NCBI GenBank assembly: GCA_012845835.1
Contig: JABAKD010000002.1
Span: forward strand, 23,788,518-23,852,517
Length of the DNA stretch: 64,000 bases
Direction of reading: 5' to 3'
Source of the DNA: Undaria pinnatifida
Taxonomy: Eukaryota; Sar; Phaeophyceae; Laminariales; Alariaceae
In this document: positions 40,701-55,100 of the stretch, in pieces
Layout: every line of letters starts with the position of its first letter
How positions within the stretch are numbered: the first letter of the stretch is position 1
The notes under the pieces: model-generated
Database searches by the model: none
What the model saw: only the letters and a program-made list of their open reading frames with translations
Told to the model about the DNA's origin: nothing
Made by a program: the position numbers and the translations under genes

Positions 40701-43700
40701 TGAAACTGCAACGACAGACTACTTCTACGATAGATACCCCCCCCCGAAAAAAAAACCCAACGATTTCCATTACAACAAATTTTTCATGGCTACTCGACAC
40801 GAGGAAGGAAGCTATGAAAAAAATGTCTCCCCATATTTTCTTGTTTGCAAAGGGAGGACCATCACACGACGACGTCGGGGTGGCAAGGGGTGCCATATTT
40901 CAGGAGACACGGCCGAGAGCTGCGTTCGAAACCGATAATTATTTTTTGTTGAAATATATTTGGGGGGGGCTACAGTAGAACGACTCGATAATCATCATTT
41001 TTTTTATGAGGCTCCTCGCTTGAGGCACGGCCTTGAAAAAGGCCTGGAATTACCTGCAGGAGACACCCTGTGTCCTCGCCCAATAGCGTAAGAATACCTC
41101 AACAAAAAAAAAATGTTTTTGAGGAAACGGAAAGGGCCTAGGTATATAAAAAAACACACACACAGATTGCACAACAAGAATGGCAGCATTGTTTCCGACG
41201 ATTTGGGGATAAGGAACCCCGTCATCACTTCAAGGAAAAAAAAAGAAGGCCAGAAAGCTGTAGACTATACCTTTATCGTATATAATACAAGTACGCTTCA
41301 TATTTTTGTTGTTTCTACTTTTTGAACGCTTCGTTGTTGTGGTGTGATTCTCGACCTTTCCTCTTGCGCGACAGCAGCCCCACGTTGCGCTTTCATTCGG
41401 CGATTTTTTAACGCCGCCGCAGGTTCGGCACTTTGTGGACAGCGCCGTCCTGAAGTGGCTTCGTTCGTTAACACAGTGTGCAAGCAAGCACGAACCGACG
41501 AGGGTGGACCGCGTTTCGAGTGGCAGGTCGGTAGTATTCTTAAAGACCAAAACGCGTGAATATTCAGCTCCGTGAGCGTTTCAGCGGACCTTGCAACTTA
41601 CTCGAGACACTATTGGAAATGGTTCGACGCAGACGCATGCTGTGTACAAGACGGAGAGAAGCTTTACAAGACGGAGAGAAACTAGCCCTAAACAATGGTT
41701 GATTTGGTTGGGGCTAGCGATGGGGCTAGGATTGGTGTTAGTTATATTCGTATCGTACACAGTGATCCCCAACCATAGTTTCGTATTGCCCTTGATGACT
41801 ACCGTAATATACTACACCAGCATATGTTATGGTACCCCCTCTCCGCCGTTGTGGCGTTATGATTTATAGCAAGGGTCTCCTCATTTCCTGGTAGGCAGGC
41901 GTTGTCGCCTGCCTGAATGAGATAAGCCCGCCCCCTTCTTGTCAGGAGGCATCCGGCGAACAGAAAGCAACTAATACCAGAGACGGAACATTCAAGCAAC
42001 CGCTCTATACTGCCCAACCTCACAGCACATTGGCCAATGGTAATGCGTCTGTCACATCGAGTGATCATGCTCAACACACTACTACTGCTTCTTTCGCTGT
42101 GGAATAAAAAGGAAAAGAAGAAAGCTACGCTACTACCACCACCACCACCACAACCACCACCACCACCACCACCACCACTAGCCCAGCACCGCTCCGCCGC
42201 CGACCTCTGTCCTTTCCAGCTCCGGCCGACGCTTGGGGTGTGTGGATGGGCGGCTATGGTCATCGTCTGTTCAACGGTTTGCCTGCCAGGGATCTAACTG
42301 CTTGAAAAGACCCGGGGACATCGAAATCACGCCTAGCTTGTGTTTTGGAAAAAACGCCATACGATAGTTGTCGAGCGCACCCGTTGCGGCGGTGGTGGCT
42401 TCAGGAAATTTCTGAATAACAACATGTATTTGCCGTCCAGGCTAGCAACACGCGTTCGATCGTTATAATTATTGTTGTTGCTGGTGTCCGACAAATGTGC
42501 AGCACGAGCTACAGCATTTTTATGGTATCCCCTCTCTCTCTCGTTGGGGCGTTATGATCTATAGCAGTTGTTCCCTTTATTGTAGCTGGCAGGCGTTATC
42601 GCCTGCCTGAACGAGCGGCTCCCCCCCCCCCCCTCTCCCCTCTGTCAGAAGGTATCCGGCGGACAGCAAGCAACCAACACCAGAGATGTAACACCCCAAG
42701 AAAGCCTCGTATGAGTGACCAAAACAGAGCCAGAGGCACCCATGCACAGCAGTAGTAAGTCCCGAGGTTTGTAATGATCTCTGTACTACTACAACATCAA
42801 GCACTTCCGGGGAGGACACAAAAAAGATAAAACGGAGCCACAACGCCTCTAAAAAGGTCGAAAAAGGGAAAAAGAAAAAAAAGAAATTCGGAGCGTTGTG
42901 ATTTTCTCTTCGAAACGAGAAATTGACGCGGCGGGGGGTTCGACTTTTTTTTTATTTGGTTTTGGTAACGCCCCCCCCCCCCTTTTTTTTGTTTGGCTCC
43001 TTGAAAAAAACAAACTGTGGGTATGCTAAGTTTTTTGTTTTTTTAGTGCTCTCCTCCGCTGATCGTTCATAAAACATTCCCAAAAAACGAAAACATTGAT
43101 GCGTCCCACCTCGCCGTGTCAGAACCACCAGCTCCTTGAAGTTAATCGGCACCGCTACGCCCGCGCCGTTCCCCGATGGGTCCCCTCCACCATCGGCCGT
43201 CCCAACCCTGCCCATGGCCTCGCTGGCGTCACCCAGCACGGTCTGATCGAACATGGGGTCCATAACTGGCCCCGAAGAGCCCGCCGATGGTTGCCGGTTG
43301 GTCGCCGCCTTTGGGACAAGTGGGGGGCAGGGGAGGGGGGGGGTGTACTCGACATTCATGCATGGCCGTAGTCGTGTGACCATAGCTATTAGACCCTCGC
43401 ATCCCTACAATACCGGAACGGAGCATGTCGGGTTTTCACCGATCAGGCAGACATTGCTTGCACCAAACACGAAGCGCCGTTAGGTGTTTGGCGGGCTAGT
43501 CGCATGAACGGTGAACTGCATCCTTCCAAGAACCGCCCGTAAGACGGACTTCGGCACCTCGTGCCTGCTTTCTTGCCTATGGAAGACAGCGCCAATGAGT
43601 TATACTTTGCTTTCTGATGTGGCCGCTCCAGAGACAGCAATAGGTATCACTATGTAGACATTGCTTGCACGAAGCGCGAAGCGCCGTGAGGTGTTCGGTT

Positions 43701-46700
43701 GGGGTGGTACAAATTTATTGCCTGCCTTGATCATTTTTGACCTTTGACCACGGATCCCTTTCGAGCAGAAGCAGCAAGGGGGGGGGGGGGGGGGGGGAGG
43801 GGCGTACTCGTTTGTTGCTTGCCGTAGTATTTTGACCATTTTTCGCACATCTATATCGAAGGAGGGCGAGATATATGTGTAGGTGGCAGCGAAGCTCCTA
43901 CGGGAGCATTTCGTCGTCCTCCTGCCACTGTCCCCTATGACCTGTGATTCATATATTATCTGTCTTGCGGCCGACTGTGAGCTGCCAACAGAGGAATGAA
44001 ATATAGACCCGAATGAACTATAGACCCCCAGAAACCATGAGGAGAGCGTTTCCCAACGCCGACGACACTGCGTTGCCCTCGGGGACCCTTTGACAAGCAT
44101 CGTTCCTACTCCTGACGGAGACACCTCCCACGTTTGGGCGCTCGTTACGGTGTTTACTTATACTACTATAGTGCGTGGGAGGGTGTTATCGGTGGGACAA
44201 TGGAGGGTGATATCCAAGGCTAAGCTCCTGTTAGAAACAGTACAGAGGGCATAGTGTGTTCAACCAATCCGCATGCATGTAATATATGCGAAGTACATAT
44301 TTCAAGACGGTAGAAGTTTTTTACATCTCCGAGGTACGTTTTACACGTACATCGATCGAGTTCGAGACGGAAGAGTTGATAGCACACGTCAACTGATGGT
44401 ATGTATTCGCAGAACAACAAAAGACACACATGGAGTTGATGTTTTGTACGGCATTCGAGACAACAGGCCAACCGCATGGAGATAGCAGCCTATTCCGCAA
44501 AAAAAAAGGAAGAAAAAAAAATGAAATTGTCATCGTGGGAGGGACCGTTCTAGACTTTTCTGTCCCTGCCTTACCATCAAATAATTACTCTTCGCGAAAA
44601 AAAACAGGGAAATTATTGCCTTTCTGACCAACGTAACCCGTTCATGCTCTTACTCCGCAACAACAACAAAAAAACGAATAAATTACAACTTGTTTTGCTT
44701 TTCATTTTTCACCTTGAGAGGGGCCATTCGAGCCCGGTCTGCCTCGGCGACCTTGAGCCGGTCGATCGAGTTCAAGATTTTCTTCCGGTGCAAGCGGTGC
44801 TCCACCCCGAGGCTGCTCTTAAGGTCATCGTCGTTCAGATCGTACAAGAAAGCTCCGTCAACAGCTGCCGCTATAAACGCTTCCTGATACTGGGTCAAGC
44901 TCAGAGTCTGGGAGGAAGCAGGAGGGGGGGGGGGGAGTGGGGGGGGGGGGGGGTGTACTCAGTTTGTGCATGGCCGTAGTCGTATGTCCGTAGAACCTCG
45001 CATCCCTACTATGCCGGGACGGGGCACGTCGGGTTTTTCACCAACCAGGCAGACATTGCTTGCACCAAGCGCGAAGCACCGTGAGGTGCTCGGCGAGTCG
45101 CATGAAGGGTGAACCGCCTCCGTCCAAGAACCGCTCGTAAGACGGACTTCGGCACCTTGTACCTGCTTTCTTGTTTATGGATGACAGCGCCAATGAGTTC
45201 TACCTTGTTTTCTGGTGTGGCCACTCCAGAGACAGCAATGGGTATTACTGTGTAACTGCCTCGTGGGTGCCTTACCCTATTCACACTACGTGATGCGATC
45301 ATTCCTCTTGTTGTGCGGAGTTAGGGTTCTCCACACCCCGCACAATATGATCTAACTCGATAAGTATCATGGTGACCGCCGACAAAAAAACGGTACCCTT
45401 GTTTGTCGAGCTCACGCAGTGATTGGCATGTTGTACAGCGTCGTTGCCAACCAACGCCAACCACAATGTACATATAATGTTTTTCAGCGTCGGTGTCAAC
45501 CGAGGCCAACTGTTATATATACAAATGTATTAAGAGGGAGAATATATTAAGCGGGAGTGGGGGGGGGGGGGGGGGGAGGAGGAGTCATTCACGATAGGAG
45601 GACTGGGAAGAGTTAAGGACAAAATAACGTTCTGACAAGCTCCTGGGCCAAGCTCAGCGTATGGGAAGAGGCAGTGGGGAACCGGGGGGAGGGGGGGGGG
45701 GCTAACAGCATGAAGATTTCTTTCACGTTGATACATCGGCTTGTTTGGTTCCTCGTGACGTTTATCTGGATAGCCTGCATGGAGATGTAGATTGAAGGAG
45801 TAGCTATAGGGGGTCGAGGAGAGGGGGGGGAGGTGGAGTGTACACCTGGCTCCAACTAGCGATTAAAGTGGTAGCGACACCATCGCCGATTGTGCATGTT
45901 AAATATACTGTGAAAGACTAACTCCTACTTCCTTAAAAACCACGGCAACCTTTTGCGTTCACAACAAAAGTTATAAACAGAAAAATAGTACATAGGCATG
46001 TATGCATAAGATTTTTTTGTTTACTTTGTGTACCGGTAGACATAACACACTCGTATAATTACTTCACACAACAACTGACTGCACCGAACCGTGCGGTTTA
46101 GCTTAGAAGCCAGAAAAAAAAAAACAGAAAAAAAAAACTCGCCTGCAACCACCGAGCGACATCATCAACGCTCCACGCAGAAACGGCAAGCGCTTCCTGC
46201 CCTGGGAGTTGCCCAGGCTTAAGCGACGGCCGAAACGGTTCCGCTCCCAATTTCTCGTTCTGTTCAAGAGCTAAGGCTCGCCCGTCATCTCCACCGCCAC
46301 CGCTACCACCGATGCCTCCCGCTCCGGCTCCACCCGCACCCCCGCCGCTACCACCACCAGCACCAATAGCGTTAGCGTTGTGGGCGAGGGTGGCCATGAC
46401 GGTGTCCGTAGCCCCAACGCTGCGCATGGCGCGAATCATGTTAAGGCTGCTGAAGTAGGTCATCGACATCGACATGAAGCCGAACTTCATGAGCGTTTCC
46501 GTCGACTGCATCAGCTGCGCCGCTTGGCGCTTGTCTTTTGCGGATGGTCCTCCAATCCCGCCGCCTCCGCCGCCGGGCATGTCGTCGTTGTGTCCGCCGC
46601 CACCGCCGGAAGCTTTTAGTAAAAGCATACCCTTATTTTCTTGTCGACGGCGGATGCTCTCCAGCTCTCGCTGTTGCTCCTCCAGTAGAACGACTAGTTT

Positions 46701-47968
46701 GCGCTCGAGGGTTCGTAGCTCTTCCTGTCACGGCGAGTATGGGAGTCGGGATGGGTTGGGATGGGTTGGGTTGGGTTGGGCTGGATAAGGGGTGGGTACG
46801 GTAGGTTAATTGGATCAGTCTCCTTGTGTTCTCCTGCTTTACCCTGCAGTAATTCCAGGAGAATTTTTCCACATAGCGAGGACTTCGCGGTGTTTGTATT
46901 GCGGGTGACCCGGAAACAAACCCATGGCCAATTAGCGCTATGTCGGCGGTTGATGTTAATATTTCTCACTCAAAACGAACAGAGGCAACAAAAAAACGGC
47001 AGGGTCACTGCAGCTGAATCAAAGCGCGTTTAGCAAGAAAATGGGAATCTGGCGCGGGCGGGGGGGGGGGGGGGTATCCTGAGGATACCGAAACTGAAGG
47101 CTGGGAAACCGAGCGGTCGCGGATAAGGATGCGCCCCCCTTCTTGCACGACTCGTGCTCGATCATTTTTTTTTCAGAATGGCGGGAGATTTCTTTTTCTC
47201 TACACGGGATCGTTCGCTCAAGACTACACAGCAGCAGTTTGAGTGAGAGAGCCACGGTCTGCGCGAGTTCGTTGTAGCAGCCGGAGAAATCGCGGAAAAG
47301 CTGCAACCACGAAAAACGGGCTTTAGTTTTGGTATACCTTGTAGTGGGCATGTTTCACAGTCTCAAACAATGAGTACGTTTATTACCTAATACCAGGTAG
47401 GTTTTAGCTATCGACGAAAAATTGCTGTAGGGATTGTCGAAACACAATTTTATATACAGTACTGACGGGTCCTTCTACATTAGCGCCGGTATAATATATG
47501 CCAGCCGGAAACACCTGCACTGTATCCGGAATCGGCACTACCCCGCATACTTCCACTCCTACGGAATCCTATCTATCCCAAGCGATAATTACAGGCCCTA
47601 TAACGAAAATCGGCACTGCTCAACCGGCACTATAGAGGGCACCACCGCGCCATCACTACCGTGCGGCATTTTCCATCTCCCCAGAGAGACAGAGGAACGT
47701 ACCTCCTTGCCGAGACGTGTCCTGTCGAGTGCGGCAAGCTTTCGCTCCATGTGAAGCAGCCGGTCCTTGCGGTCCGCGATCTTGCCGAGCATCTCTCCGA
47801 ACTCCTTGTCCAAGCGCACCTTCTGCTCTCGCAATTCCAGCCTGGGAAGCAGGAGATGGGCGCGGTTTTTCGTGCGCGCGACGACGGACGGTATTTGCAG
47901 AAGGTTGGTGCTTTTTGGAATGTGTACGGCGTTCTCTCAATTTTTCACGGAGGGCACTTTTTCCGGGG

Positions 47969-48020
<52 letters not shown>

Positions 48021-48191
48021 GTAGTAGTACACGAACGACCTTCTCTCATATAAGAAAATCTCCGACCAAGGTTCCGACAGGGGGCGAAGCAACCCCCCTC
48101 TTTTTTTTTTTCCACTTTCGGGTTTTCACCACACGCACACACACGAGCGATTGCGTGCGTACCTCAAGTGACAGAAAAGAATTGAAGCGTT

Positions 48192-48228
<37 letters not shown>

Positions 48229-51200
48229 CGAGTGGCATTCCATTATTATTGCGGATTCAAGTCGAAAAAAACAAAACGAAACATCACGAAGGCTAAAAGA
48301 CCGCAAAGGAGCAGGAGGGTCACTCGTCACTCGTCACTCGTCACTCGTCACTCATCACTCGTCACTCGTCACTCGTCACTCGTCACTCGTCGCGCGAATA
48401 ACCCCGAGCCACCGCAGAAAAAAAAAAAAAAAGAAAGTGACCCCCCTGCTGTAGTAGCCATTATGGCATCACGTACTAGTAGTGTGAATAGGGTAACGTA
48501 CATACGAGTCAGTTACATATAGTAGTAACACCCATTGCTGTCTTTGGAGTGGTCACACCAGAAAACAAGGTATAGTTCATTGGCGCTTGTCACCCAGAAG
48601 CAAGAAAGTAGGCACAAGGTGCCGAAGTCATGTCTTACGAGCGGTTCTTGCAAGGGTACGGTTCACCCTTCATGCGACTCGCCCGCGGAACACCTCACGG
48701 CGCTCGCTTCGCGCTTGGTGCAAGCAAGGTCTTACCTGGTTGGTGAAAAACCCGACGTGCTCCGTCCTGGCACAGTAGGGATGCGAGGGTCTGTGATCAT
48801 ACGACGACGGCCATGCACAAACTGAGTACACCCCCCCCCCCGTCCCCCTACCGTACGTAGCCTTGATCGATTCCAACAAGAACCTTAAGCCTTCAATTTA
48901 CCCGGAAATAATATACTCGGGAGCTAAGGCACACTGAAACTAGTGTACAACACGCCCTTTTGCAAATATGAATTGCGGCCATGAAATCAATGTATCTATT
49001 TCTTATCAGAGGGAGGGTCGGTACCGTTGTGTCTTGCCAGTCTGCATCCAAACATAAGCGGCGTTTACATTGGCTTATGGTTAGTAAAAGTGGCTTTATA
49101 TTTAGACCCAGCCTGGTAACCCTTTTGAATAATGTAAAGCATGTCGGCCAAAAAATAGCAACCGTCTCTACTGAAAAGGTCGCTGTAAGCACGAGCATCA
49201 TCATCATGCCGGGCGCGCTTGTCGCGCAGCTCCTTAGATTATTGCAGTTCAGACCCCTCCCCACCCCCACCACCGCCTCAGCGGCCCCGACTGCTTTGTG
49301 TGGCCCGACCCTGTAACCGACATCGTTGTTCTTGTTAAGACTCAAGGGGGCCATGGCAATCGCCAGGAAAAATCTGGTCACAAGAGGAACAGCATCAATC
49401 ATCAGCCTTGCCCAATTTTTCTTCAACATGAGTGATTTTGGGGGGCGTGAGGATATCCAGAAAAAAAAGAGGTGCCATGCTATTCACCCCTACCTGACCC
49501 TCGCGTCGTAGCTCGCGCTGCTGTGCAGGAAGGGATTTCGAATCCCTGAAACCCCTGGACTCACCTAGCCTCCTCGTCCAAAACTCCGACAGCCTCCGTC
49601 TCGATCTTCGAAAGCTGGTGCATCTCCCTTTCGAGGACAGCAACAGCCTCCTCAAACTCGCTTATCTCTTCCATCATCGCCTCCACCGCCTCCTCCGCCC
49701 CTACCTTCTCCCCCGTCAACAGCTGCACGTCGCTCTGCAGCCGCGTCGCGTGCAGCTTGTGCTCGAGAAGCATCTGCCGACCAAACTCTATCCCCTGGCT
49801 CTGGCTCTTGGAGAAGAGGTATTTGTCGCGCTCGCGCCCCGCGCGGCGCCGCCCCGTGTGTCCGCGGAAGACTCGCTGGATGGTTATCGCGTTGTACTTT
49901 TCTTCGCGGCAGCGGAAGGCGTACCGCCGCCCTGATACTCCCCTCCAGAGGGCCTAAAGCAACGTATGGTGGTGATGGTGAACGCAAAATGTACGCGTCG
50001 GGCTTTTCGGGTGGAATTGAGCGCATTCTTTAGAGGGGGGGGGGGGGGGGTAGGGGGTGACAAAAAAAAAAACTTCCATATCCGAGAGAGCCAATAGTTA
50101 TTCACAATCACAACTCTCGTGCTACTTGTATGTAGACATGGATACAGGTGGCAGTGTGAGGGTGAACCGACACACTTTAAGTCCCGTATTCGAACGCACA
50201 CGAGACGGAGACCCTGCCACAAGAGAAAAGACGCTTCCCATCCAGAGCACTAGTGTGTGCCGAAAAACAACGTCTTATGTGGTAATGGCGCGTGGCGCGT
50301 TCCTGAGTCATCCCATGGTAGTAGGGATGCAGCAGGAGTTTCTAAGAATTTTCTGAGCATTTTTGAGTCATCCCACGCTAGTAGGGGTGCAGCAGAAGTT
50401 TCTAAGAACTTTCTGAGCGTTCCTGAGTCCATCCCACGCTAGTAAGGGTGCAGCAGAAATTCTATAAGAATTTTCTGAGCTTCTCCTAACGTGAGGAGAT
50501 CGAAACAAAAATCTAACCCGAAAGCATGGACTCCGAAGACGTTTTCGTTCGCGCAAGCAACCCGACCAACCAGCGCTTCTATCATATGCGCTTCAGCAGT
50601 AATCCTAAACCAAACACACTCGTAATACCGGCATACTAGCCGATAGCTCCCACACTTGAGAGGAGTGAAAGCAAAAATTAACCCAGAAAGCGCAACAGCC
50701 CCCTACCGTGCTACCTTGGGATGTCTCCTCTACGACAGGATTGTGCAGCATTTTTTGGGCCATATTATGTCTCAAAACCGACGAGACGCCTCAAACGGAG
50801 GAGGAGCCAACCGACATCTTCGCGTCCACTTCCTGTTTTTCACTCAAGAACTATTTATTTATTTTTGTCTCACGAAGTGATATGATATTTATATCCTTTA
50901 ATCAGCGTTGGAGTTATTCGCCGGGTCAACGATTGTACATTTTTGTTGCTGTTGAAAAGACAATTCTTGGTGGGCTGGGCTATAGAGACAGGTCTTCCGG
51001 TGTTGAAGCCTCAGGTAGTAGCAGGTGAAGCCCACCGTATTAGATATTAATAGCATGCATGCATCTAGCCAAAGAGCTCCTCATAAGTAAGGAGCCCGAT
51101 GAGAAACTAATTGGTAAAGCTGTGAGTCGGCACGACTTTAGTCGCCAACTAGCTATTTGTCGAACTAATAGCTAGTCGCTTCCCGGAGGCGCCGACTATC

Positions 51201-52080
51201 CAACTTATTGGGTTTCCATACTTGCAGGAAGAAACATCAAACGCGGGATACATGTTCCCTATTTTTGGGCGGGGTTCCGTCGGCCGGGGGGGGGGCGATT
51301 TGGCTCGCTTCGCTCGCCTGACTTAAGTCGGCAAGTCGGCTGGCCATCAGCTGGTTTCACCCGCTGACTTGCCGACTAAGGCCACTTAGTTAGTTAACGG
51401 CACCTACCGATTAGTTATTAGTCGTGACACCCTGCCGACTCGCAGATGTGCTAATTGGTTCATCCCCTCTACCGTACGACCACTCTGTCCGTAAATATAA
51501 GAACCATTTTAATTCAGTATTAAGGACCAAGGGCCGCTTATATTTACCAACAGAGTGATACGTAGTGGTAGTACTATTAGTAGCACGCGTCCCCCCTGCC
51601 AGTCAGTGTAAAGGGATTGGTCGGGGCCGGACCTGCATCAGGGCGGCCGCGCGGTTCCTGTTGCCCCGAGTCAGCCGCACGCGCTCCCTGGCAATCGCCC
51701 CTCTCCACACGCGCTGCACGTGTCCGCACGCGGCCTGCTGCTGTCGGAGGAGCTGAAACCACCTCCTTGAGGCGTGCCCCCTGAAGTTCCTCTGCACCAC
51801 CTGCGCCGCCCACACGCACCTCAGCCTACGAGGGTGGACGGACACACACACGCACGCAGGAGGGGGAGGAGGAGGTGATGTTTTATGCTTTATGTTTCAT
51901 GTGTTTTTGTTTTTGAATAACTTTGGACCAGTTTGCAAGAAAAAACGCGATGCTTTCGAGGCTGTGTTTCGGAAAAATGTATGTTCCGCTTTTTTTTTTT
52001 CTTCATGTTTCGGTGTTTTTGGCTTGGGTTAGTCTGGTCAAAACAAGAGTGGGTTCACTCTCTTGGAGCCTCAGGGATAT

Positions 52081-52148
<68 letters not shown>

Positions 52149-55100
52149 GACGAATTAAAAGGCCGAGGGGATGCAGTAGTATTTTTTGTTTGCGCGCCAA
52201 ACTTTATCCCGGAGAGTTGCATGCGGCATGATACTGCTCGTCCTGCTGCTCGCTCCCGCGCACTAAACGGGTGGTAGTGCCGCACACCACCTCGATTGTT
52301 TTGATGGCCTTTTGTTTTTGGGCTCAAAGGGATCAGCACAGAGTGTAAATTGCGGTGGGTCGTTTTGGGCAGTCAGCTTTGCAAGTTAAGAAGTTCCGGT
52401 GTTTTGTTTCGGATAGTCTGGTTTGCAAGCCAAAAACAATGATCTATCTGTTTGTTTCGTTTGGGTAGCCTGCGTGGCAACTATACCAATCTCACGACGA
52501 GAGCATATGGGGCGGGGGGGATTCAAGGGACAGTGTTAGTGAGTGCGCAGGAATTTTGCTCGCCCTCTTGTCCGCGGTCTTGAATCAAAATGTCAACCCG
52601 TGTAATATATATATTTACAAAATATATACGTACAGAAAAAAACTCATTATTGTGTGTGTTCAAGGTTTTTTCCGACCTTTTTTTGAACGGTTACACTATA
52701 ATAGACGGATGATGCCGCCGCATTTTTCGATTGTTGCGGTTCGCTCTATGCTTGGACCCCAGAGAGGTTGCGACTGAAGACTTCACACATCGGCCAGATC
52801 ACGATCTAGATCATCTAGATCATCTAGATGATCTAGACCATCTAGACCATCTAGATAATCTAGATCATAAAGGCCATAAAGATCATATTGATAATTTAAA
52901 TCATATAGATAATCACATAGATCATATAGATCACGTAGATTATATAGATTTTATAGATCATATAGGTTATATATATATCATGTAGATCATATAGATAATA
53001 TAGATATATCATATAGAGCATATAGATCATGTAGATCCTATATATCTGCCGTTATGGTATGCAGCGCAGGATCTGTGTAGTACAGATCCAATCCATGATT
53101 AATGTGCTAGATCATTCGGACCACACGGCTCCCACCCGGCAACATGATCTGTAGCTCATGTAGATCATATAGACCAGAGATCCGTCTCCCCTGAAAGACA
53201 CAGATCATCAATAGATCATCAACAAGAATCTCATTTGCCCGATATATATGTGGAAGGTTTGCCGTCGCGTGGCTGAAGGGTTTATTCTTGTCGAAGCACG
53301 CTTCGTAACAAAAAAACAAAGAAAACAAAAACAACAGCAACAGCAACAACAAAAACGATACAAGTCTTCGTTTCCAAATATTTTCCGGGCTTTGAAGAGT
53401 TTTGGAATTTCAACAGCCTGCAAAATAACACGGGACAGCTTAAATTTCTAAAAAAAATCCATTTTTTCTGGCATTTATGTGGCAATCAAGTTTGTTTTTG
53501 TTTTTTTTTCTGGAAAATAATGGCAGTTTTCGACAAAGCTTGCTTCGAAAAGAACGACCCTAAAAGGTGTTTTTCGGGCGCGTCCCTCAAGTAGTTAGAC
53601 TCACTTTTCGAGGAACATGAGTCGGCCGCGCCACCCTCGAAAGACGCGCTGAATGTACACGCAGGCTCGTAGATCTCTCAGAGCCTGAGCTCTCTTGAAG
53701 GCGAGGTACCCGCGCAAGGCTCCTTGGATGCGCCTCGCCGCTCGATCCAATCGATCGAGGCGCTTCCGGTTTCGCTTCAGCCGCCATGTCATGTACTCTT
53801 TCACCTGCCGTTGTCGGGGAGGAAGGGGGGGGGGCAGGTTTGTTGGTCTCTTTTATTTTGGCCATTTTTGGTGGGAAAAAAAATATTTTAGGGTGGAAAA
53901 CAAAAGAAAGTTTGATGTACCTGCCATTGTAGAATATATATACCAGGCTATGTTTTGATCTACAGTATCATCAGGCGTTCCCGTGGAGTATTTTGTAGGC
54001 GAATCTCGTCCCTACTCCAGTCAATGATGTGGGTTTGAATCTTACCGAGTGCATACTCTTGCTCGTAGGAACTTTTTCTTGAGCAAAAAATTGACGAGCG
54101 GAAACCGCGAGAGCGTGAGTTAGCAAAAAATCGATAAAGATCAACGAGCATAAGAAGCTGAGAAGTGGGAACGGTGAACCGTATCTACGCGCGATAAAAA
54201 TGAAGGCATGTACCGGGGGGGGGGAGGGAAGAAACCTGTGATCACGGCTTGTCCAGAAGGTCGCTGAGGGTGAAAACCTCTTACGAGTTGAGCTGGAAAG
54301 AAAAAAGCGATGATAATAAACAAAAATATATCGAATAAAATAAAGTTTTCCCGGCGGTCGTTTCCTCGTAACTACTAGATCGGTTTCCTGAGTTCGACAA
54401 GTCTAGCAAGTGGCTTTAAAAATCCAAAATGACATGCCGAGAATGCGAGAGCGGCACACGAGTGAAAAACCTACCCTCGCTCTACTCCCGTTACACAGTG
54501 CGTACACCTCAGCCCCTTTCAGAACTGCCTCCACCTTCTTGAAGACAAAATACTAGAAATTAGTGGGTCTAACCTGTTTAGGAAGTGCCCACACGTTTTA
54601 CGAGACAAACTTCTTGTAATTTTGCGTTGGACATTTTTTAGCAGCCGGTGAAAATGTTAAATTTGATGGGAAACACACACACGCGTAACCAAGCATTCCT
54701 CCCCCTCACCTCTGGAAATTCCTCCGGTTGCGGGTACACCTTACTCCCTTGCCCGAAGCCATACACAAGGTTGTTCTGGCGCTCGAAAGCCGGGTGGGAC
54801 GCGTCCAACACGGTCCCAACCATTATGCTCCGCCCCTGCGCCCTGACATCTCCTCCGTCTCCACCGCCTCCATCTCCTCTGGGTTCACCATGTCGCCGCC
54901 TTCCTTTTCGAGAGCTGTTTGCGCCGCGTGCATCCCCACCGCGCTCACCATCACACCTCATCCTTTCTGCCTCGATCCCGTAGCCGCTGTTGTTGTTATA
55001 GCCGAATCGGGCGCCTCTCGCGGCGGCATTAGCGCCGGCTGCAGCCACCCCCGAGCGGTAATGCTCCCACGATGATCCGTACACCTCGCCTACGCTCCCA

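Noticed and set aside
46380..46788. Open frames on the + strand across scaffold exon h
   Set aside because: They are antisense shadows of the Gly-rich coding exon on the - strand.
49520..49560. T-arm-like AGGGATTTCGAATCCCT suggesting a tRNA gene
   Set aside because: No A box, anticodon arm or acceptor stem can be matched upstream.
49926..49940. Alternative acceptor TATCAG for scaffold exon f
   Set aside because: It would enter in the wrong phase and delete the second half of IQ5; TTTAG at 49954 restores both.
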